Origin: Bacteroidales bacterium
Lineage (GTDB): Bacteria > Bacteroidota > Bacteroidia > Bacteroidales > NBLH01
NCBI GenBank assembly: GCA_026988445.1
Contig: JALSLF010000578.1
Span: 1 to 6,951, forward strand
Length of the DNA stretch: 6,951 bases
Direction of reading: 5' to 3'
Of this stretch, positions 4,725 to 6,951 are shown in pieces. Below the pieces are notes generated by a model. That model had not been told where the DNA came from, ran no database searches, and was given only the letters and a program-made list of their open reading frames with translations. A program made the translations under genes and the position numbers. Position 1 is the stretch's first letter. Each line of letters starts with the position of its first letter.

Positions 4725-5129
4725 TTGAAAGAAAAAATCATTCGTTTAAGTGAGAGTCAAGAGTTTAAGCTACTGGGAATAAGTAGTAAGCTGAGTATGC
4801 ACAAAATTAGCTGGCTATTAAATCAAGAGTTGAATTTTGATTTTCACCGACTTGACGAAATGAACGAAAAGGATTCGGATATAGCATTTTCAGTTTATCA
4901 GCATGAAAACGATACCGCTATTTTTAGCTTAATAGAAAATAAAAGTCAAAAAGGTATTTTGATTAAAAAATTAAATACTATTGATTATTTGCTTAAGATT
5001 GAAGGCGAATTTACAAAATACGAATTGGAACAAATATTAAAAAAAATAAGACAGACCTCAGGAATATTGGCCTGTCTTAATATAGACCTTTCGGTACTAA
5101 AAAAAAGGGATATTGATTTGCTTTCATAG
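4725..5129 (+). CDS. IPExxxVDY-family protein, divergent motif
   Basis: A 134-residue soluble protein of unknown function, with no signal peptide. The N-terminal FKLLGISSKLSMHKISWLLNQEL (13-35) and the later GILIKKLNTIDYLLKIEG (77-94) match the pattern of the Bacteroidota IPExxxVDY family, usually found beside rnc. The naming motif is altered: the IPE and V positions read IKK and I (I80, K81, K82, then I86-D87-Y88). The start is taken as TTG at 4725, because the only later Met (residue 25) would remove the conserved GISS block. The gap from rnc is 45 nt and contains a promoter-like box and a palindrome. The 3' end of the gene overlaps a terminator-like hairpin serving the opposite strand (5039-5079). 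Identification rests on pattern and context together. Confidence 0.82.
   Translation: MKEKIIRLSESQEFKLLGISSKLSMHKISWLLNQELNFDFHRLDEMNEKDSDIAFSVYQHENDTAIFSLIENKSQKGILIKKLNTIDYLLKIEGEFTKYELEQILKKIRQTSGILACLNIDLSVLKKRDIDLLS
5039..5079 (-). terminator. Rho-independent terminator for the M20 gene, inside the convergent gene
   Basis: TAAGACAGACC (5047-5057) and GGCCTGTCTTA (5069-5079) pair at 10 of 11 positions (A5055 and C5071 unpaired) around an 11-nt loop. On the minus strand the stem is followed immediately by eight T (5046-5039). This is a strong, one-directional terminator for transcription coming from the M20 gene, 76 nt past its stop codon. The sequence also encodes residues of the IPExxxVDY protein on the plus strand, so it serves two roles. 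Confidence 0.7.
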
Positions 5130-5155
5130 ATAAAAAATAGGTTCTACCGGCAATT

Positions 5156-6526
5156 TTAAGAATTATCACCGGAAAAATATTTATAAAAGGCAACAATCGT
5201 TTCAATCCCCTTATAAAAATTTTCTAAAGGATAATTTTCGTTTGGTGCATGAATTGCATCTTCTTCTAAGCCAAAACCCATTAAAATAGATTTTATTCCC
5301 AGAACTTGTTCAAAAGTTGAAATAATCGGTATGCTTCCACCACTACGCACAGGTATAGGTTTTTTCCCGTAAACTTCTTCATAAGCTTTTTCAGCAGCTT
5401 TATAAGCAGGCATATCAATAGGCGACACATATCCTTGTCCGCCATGCAATGCGGTAACTTTTACCTTTACAGTCGGCGGAGCAATATTTTTAATGTGTTT
5501 TTCAAAAAGCCGGCTTATTTTTTTGTGGTCTTGATTTGGAACCAAGCGCATCGATATTTTTGCATGTGCTTTTGAAGGTAAAACGGTTTTTGCCCCTTCA
5601 CCGGTATAGCCGCTCCAGATACCGTTAACATCTAATGAAGGTCTGATTCCTGTGCGTTCATTTGTTGAGTAGCCTTTTTCTCCGGCAAGTTCATCCACAC
5701 CTATACCCTTTTTATATTTTTCTATATCAAAAGGTGCTTTTGCCATTTCTTTGCGTTCCTCTTCACTCACTTCCAACACATCGTCATAAAATCCGGGAAT
5801 AGTAATTTTACCATCATCATCAATTAATGATGCAATCATTTTACTTAAAACATTTGCCGGATTAGCTACTGCACCTCCAAACAAGCCTGAATGTAAATCT
5901 CGATTAGGTCCTGTTAGTTCAATTTCCATAAAACTTAATCCACGTAAACCGGTAGTAATTGACGGTACATCTTTGGCAATTAAGCCTGTGTCGGAAACTA
6001 AAATAATATCTGCTTTTAACATCTCTTTATTTTGCTCGCAAAAGGCTGCAAGATTGGGAGAACCGATTTCTTCTTCTCCTTCAATCATAAATTTTACATT
6101 GCATTTTAAATTTCCTGTTTGAATTAAAGTTTCAAAGGCTTTTGCGTGCATAAAAGCCTGACCTTTATCATCATCTGCCCCACGCGCATAAATTTTACCG
6201 TCTTTAATAACCGGTTCAAAAGGATTAGTTTCCCATAGATCAATTGGATCTACCGGCATTACATCCATATGTCCGTACACTAAAACAGTAGGCAAATCAG
6301 GATTTATAATTTTTTCACCATAGCATACCGGATTTCCTTTGGTTTCCATTACTTCCGCTTTGTCAGCACCGGCTTTTAGTAATGCATTTTTCCAATATTC
6401 AGCCGCTTTATACATATCCTCTTTATGCTCTTGTAAGGAACTAATGGATGGGATACGAATCAATCCGAATAATTCTTCTAAAAAACGCTCTTTATGGGCT
6501 TCGATATACTCTTTTATTTCACTCAT
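5156..6526 (-). CDS. M20-family metallopeptidase (dipeptidase type)
   Basis: A 456-residue zinc hydrolase of the M20 family, closest in pattern to CNDP/Dug1-type and related dipeptidases. The metal site is complete: H86 and D88 in YGHMDVMPVD, bridging D119 in GADDDKGQ, general base E152 and metal ligand E153 in EGEEEIGS, D179 in VSDTGL and H426 in DAIHAPNE. The inserted lid/dimerisation domain (about 190-350) contains the conserved H212 region DLHSGLFGG, and SGGSIP (395-400) is the substrate-binding loop. There is no signal peptide, so it should act in the cytosol, probably releasing amino acids from di- or short peptides; exact substrate is unknown. The ATG at 6526 follows a TAnnTTTG box (6551-6558). 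The gene is convergent with the acpP operon, with 26 nt between stop codons. Confidence 0.94.
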   Translation of the reverse strand: MSEIKEYIEAHKERFLEELFGLIRIPSISSLQEHKEDMYKAAEYWKNALLKAGADKAEVMETKGNPVCYGEKIINPDLPTVLVYGHMDVMPVDPIDLWETNPFEPVIKDGKIYARGADDDKGQAFMHAKAFETLIQTGNLKCNVKFMIEGEEEIGSPNLAAFCEQNKEMLKADIILVSDTGLIAKDVPSITTGLRGLSFMEIELTGPNRDLHSGLFGGAVANPANVLSKMIASLIDDDGKITIPGFYDDVLEVSEEERKEMAKAPFDIEKYKKGIGVDELAGEKGYSTNERTGIRPSLDVNGIWSGYTGEGAKTVLPSKAHAKISMRLVPNQDHKKISRLFEKHIKNIAPPTVKVKVTALHGGQGYVSPIDMPAYKAAEKAYEEVYGKKPIPVRSGGSIPIISTFEQVLGIKSILMGFGLEEDAIHAPNENYPLENFYKGIETIVAFYKYFSGDNS

Positions 6527-6912
6527 TAAATTATATTTTTTGGTTTTTTACAAAAATAGTCAAATAGCAACATTCAAAAAAATTTAATACGCCACGCATA
6601 ATCATCTTTTTAAATAATTTCAGATTTAAAATTCTCTTCTTAACTTTTAATGACTTGTTAACAGATTTTTCTGAGTTTTTTTTAAAATAATTTTAATCTT
6701 AGCATGTCTTGTTTACAGGGCTTATTTCATACTATTCAAATTTTCTATTTTTTTGGTATATTGCACTATACAAAAGTATATTAAGATAATACTCTAAGTT
6801 GTACAAATTATATTTTTATACATCTGTAATTGTTTTTATGTAACAATTTATTTACTTTTATATTTTAATTTAGGTTTTAAACAATAGAAAAGCATTTAAT
6901 TAAACAGATACT
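6527..6912. other. 386-bp AT-rich gap without a supported gene
   Basis: It separates the minus-strand M20 gene from a plus-strand gene starting at 6913, so it should hold both promoters. The M20 -7 box is at 6551-6558. For the plus-strand gene the best candidate is TAATTTAG (6866-6873), one base off TAnnTTTG, with no -33 partner. A 5-bp hairpin TATAC-AAAA-GTATA (6767-6780) and a 4-bp hairpin CAGA-TTTT-TCTG near 6662-6673 followed by AG and T8 are visible, both too short to call. No reading frame looks coding. Confidence 0.5.
6551..6558 (-). promoter_or_regulatory. Promoter -7 box for the M20 gene
   Basis: On the minus strand this reads TATTTTTG, a full match to TAnnTTTG, 24 nt before the ATG at 6526. 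A start near 6545 would give a leader of about 19 nt. TTTG in a T-run lies 16 nt upstream, shorter than the usual -33 spacing, so the -33 element is uncertain. Confidence 0.5.
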
Positions 6913-6951
6913 ATGGAAAATTTAATTTATTATTTGTTCGGAATTGCCATT
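6913..6951 (+). CDS. Start of a gene cut by the window edge
   Basis: ATG at 6913 opens a frame that stays open to the last base: MENLIYYLFGIAI, 13 residues. The hydrophobic start suggests a first membrane helix and so an integral membrane protein. Thirteen residues are too few to name it. The A-rich bases before the ATG are typical for translation starts in this phylum. Confidence 0.55.
   Translation, partial: MENLIYYLFGIAI

Noticed and set aside
5130..5180. Hairpin built on CCGG...CCGG around the M20 stop codon as a terminator
   Set aside because: Only 4 bp plus a mismatched inner AATT pair, and the nearest T-run on the minus strand is about nine bases away; the hairpin at 5047-5079 is far stronger.
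6339..6587. Plus-strand frame over the 5' end of the M20 gene
   Set aside because: It is antisense to conserved M20 codons and its tail covers the M20 promoter; no recognisable features.
1..6951. CRISPR array, insertion sequence, prophage or toxin-antitoxin genes
   Set aside because: No spaced direct repeats of suitable length, no transposase, integrase or phage motifs, and no small paired genes were found; the gene content is ordinary chromosomal core plus membrane proteins.

Overview
The window looks like a piece of a low-GC Bacteroidota chromosome; I cannot place it to family. The evidence is an acpP-fabF-rnc block followed by a divergent IPExxxVDY-family gene (a family known from this phylum), no Shine-Dalgarno sequences in front of the genes, and repeated matches to the Bacteroidota promoter -7 box TAnnTTTG at sensible distances from genes.

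Layout. Positions 1-307 hold no gene I can support, but contain a 7-bp tandem repeat, a small terminator-like hairpin and a striking imperfect palindrome of about 142 bp (161-302). Two membrane-protein genes follow on the minus strand: one resembling the Mpv17/PMP22 family (308-835) and one polytopic protein with conserved-looking membrane histidines (895-1581). The 587-bp gap 1582-2168 carries two nested inverted repeats directly downstream, on the minus strand, of a perfect TAnnTTTG box. It is best read as a structured RNA, either free-standing or a leader of the minus-strand gene. A tRNA-Arg(CCG) at 2169-2241 has its own promoter-like box.

The core is a plus-strand operon: acpP (acyl carrier protein), fabF (3-oxoacyl-ACP synthase II), rnc (RNase III, GTG start) and the IPExxxVDY-family gene (TTG start). 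AcpP carries the growing fatty-acid chain on phosphopantetheine and FabF elongates it. RNase III processes double-stranded RNA and is only linked by position. A terminator-like hairpin between acpP and fabF would favour ACP over its downstream partners. An M20 metallopeptidase gene (5156-6526) lies convergently on the minus strand. Its best terminator candidate is embedded inside the coding sequence of the IPExxxVDY gene, so the two transcripts probably overlap.

The last 425 bp contain the M20 promoter, an AT-rich gap without a supported gene, and the first 13 codons of a plus-strand gene cut by the window edge.

Most of this is ordinary chromosome. The parts worth a second look are the RNA-level structures: 161-302, 1645-1845, 2629-2669, 4690-4713 and 5039-5079. 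The two minus-strand membrane proteins also deserve remote-homology searches.
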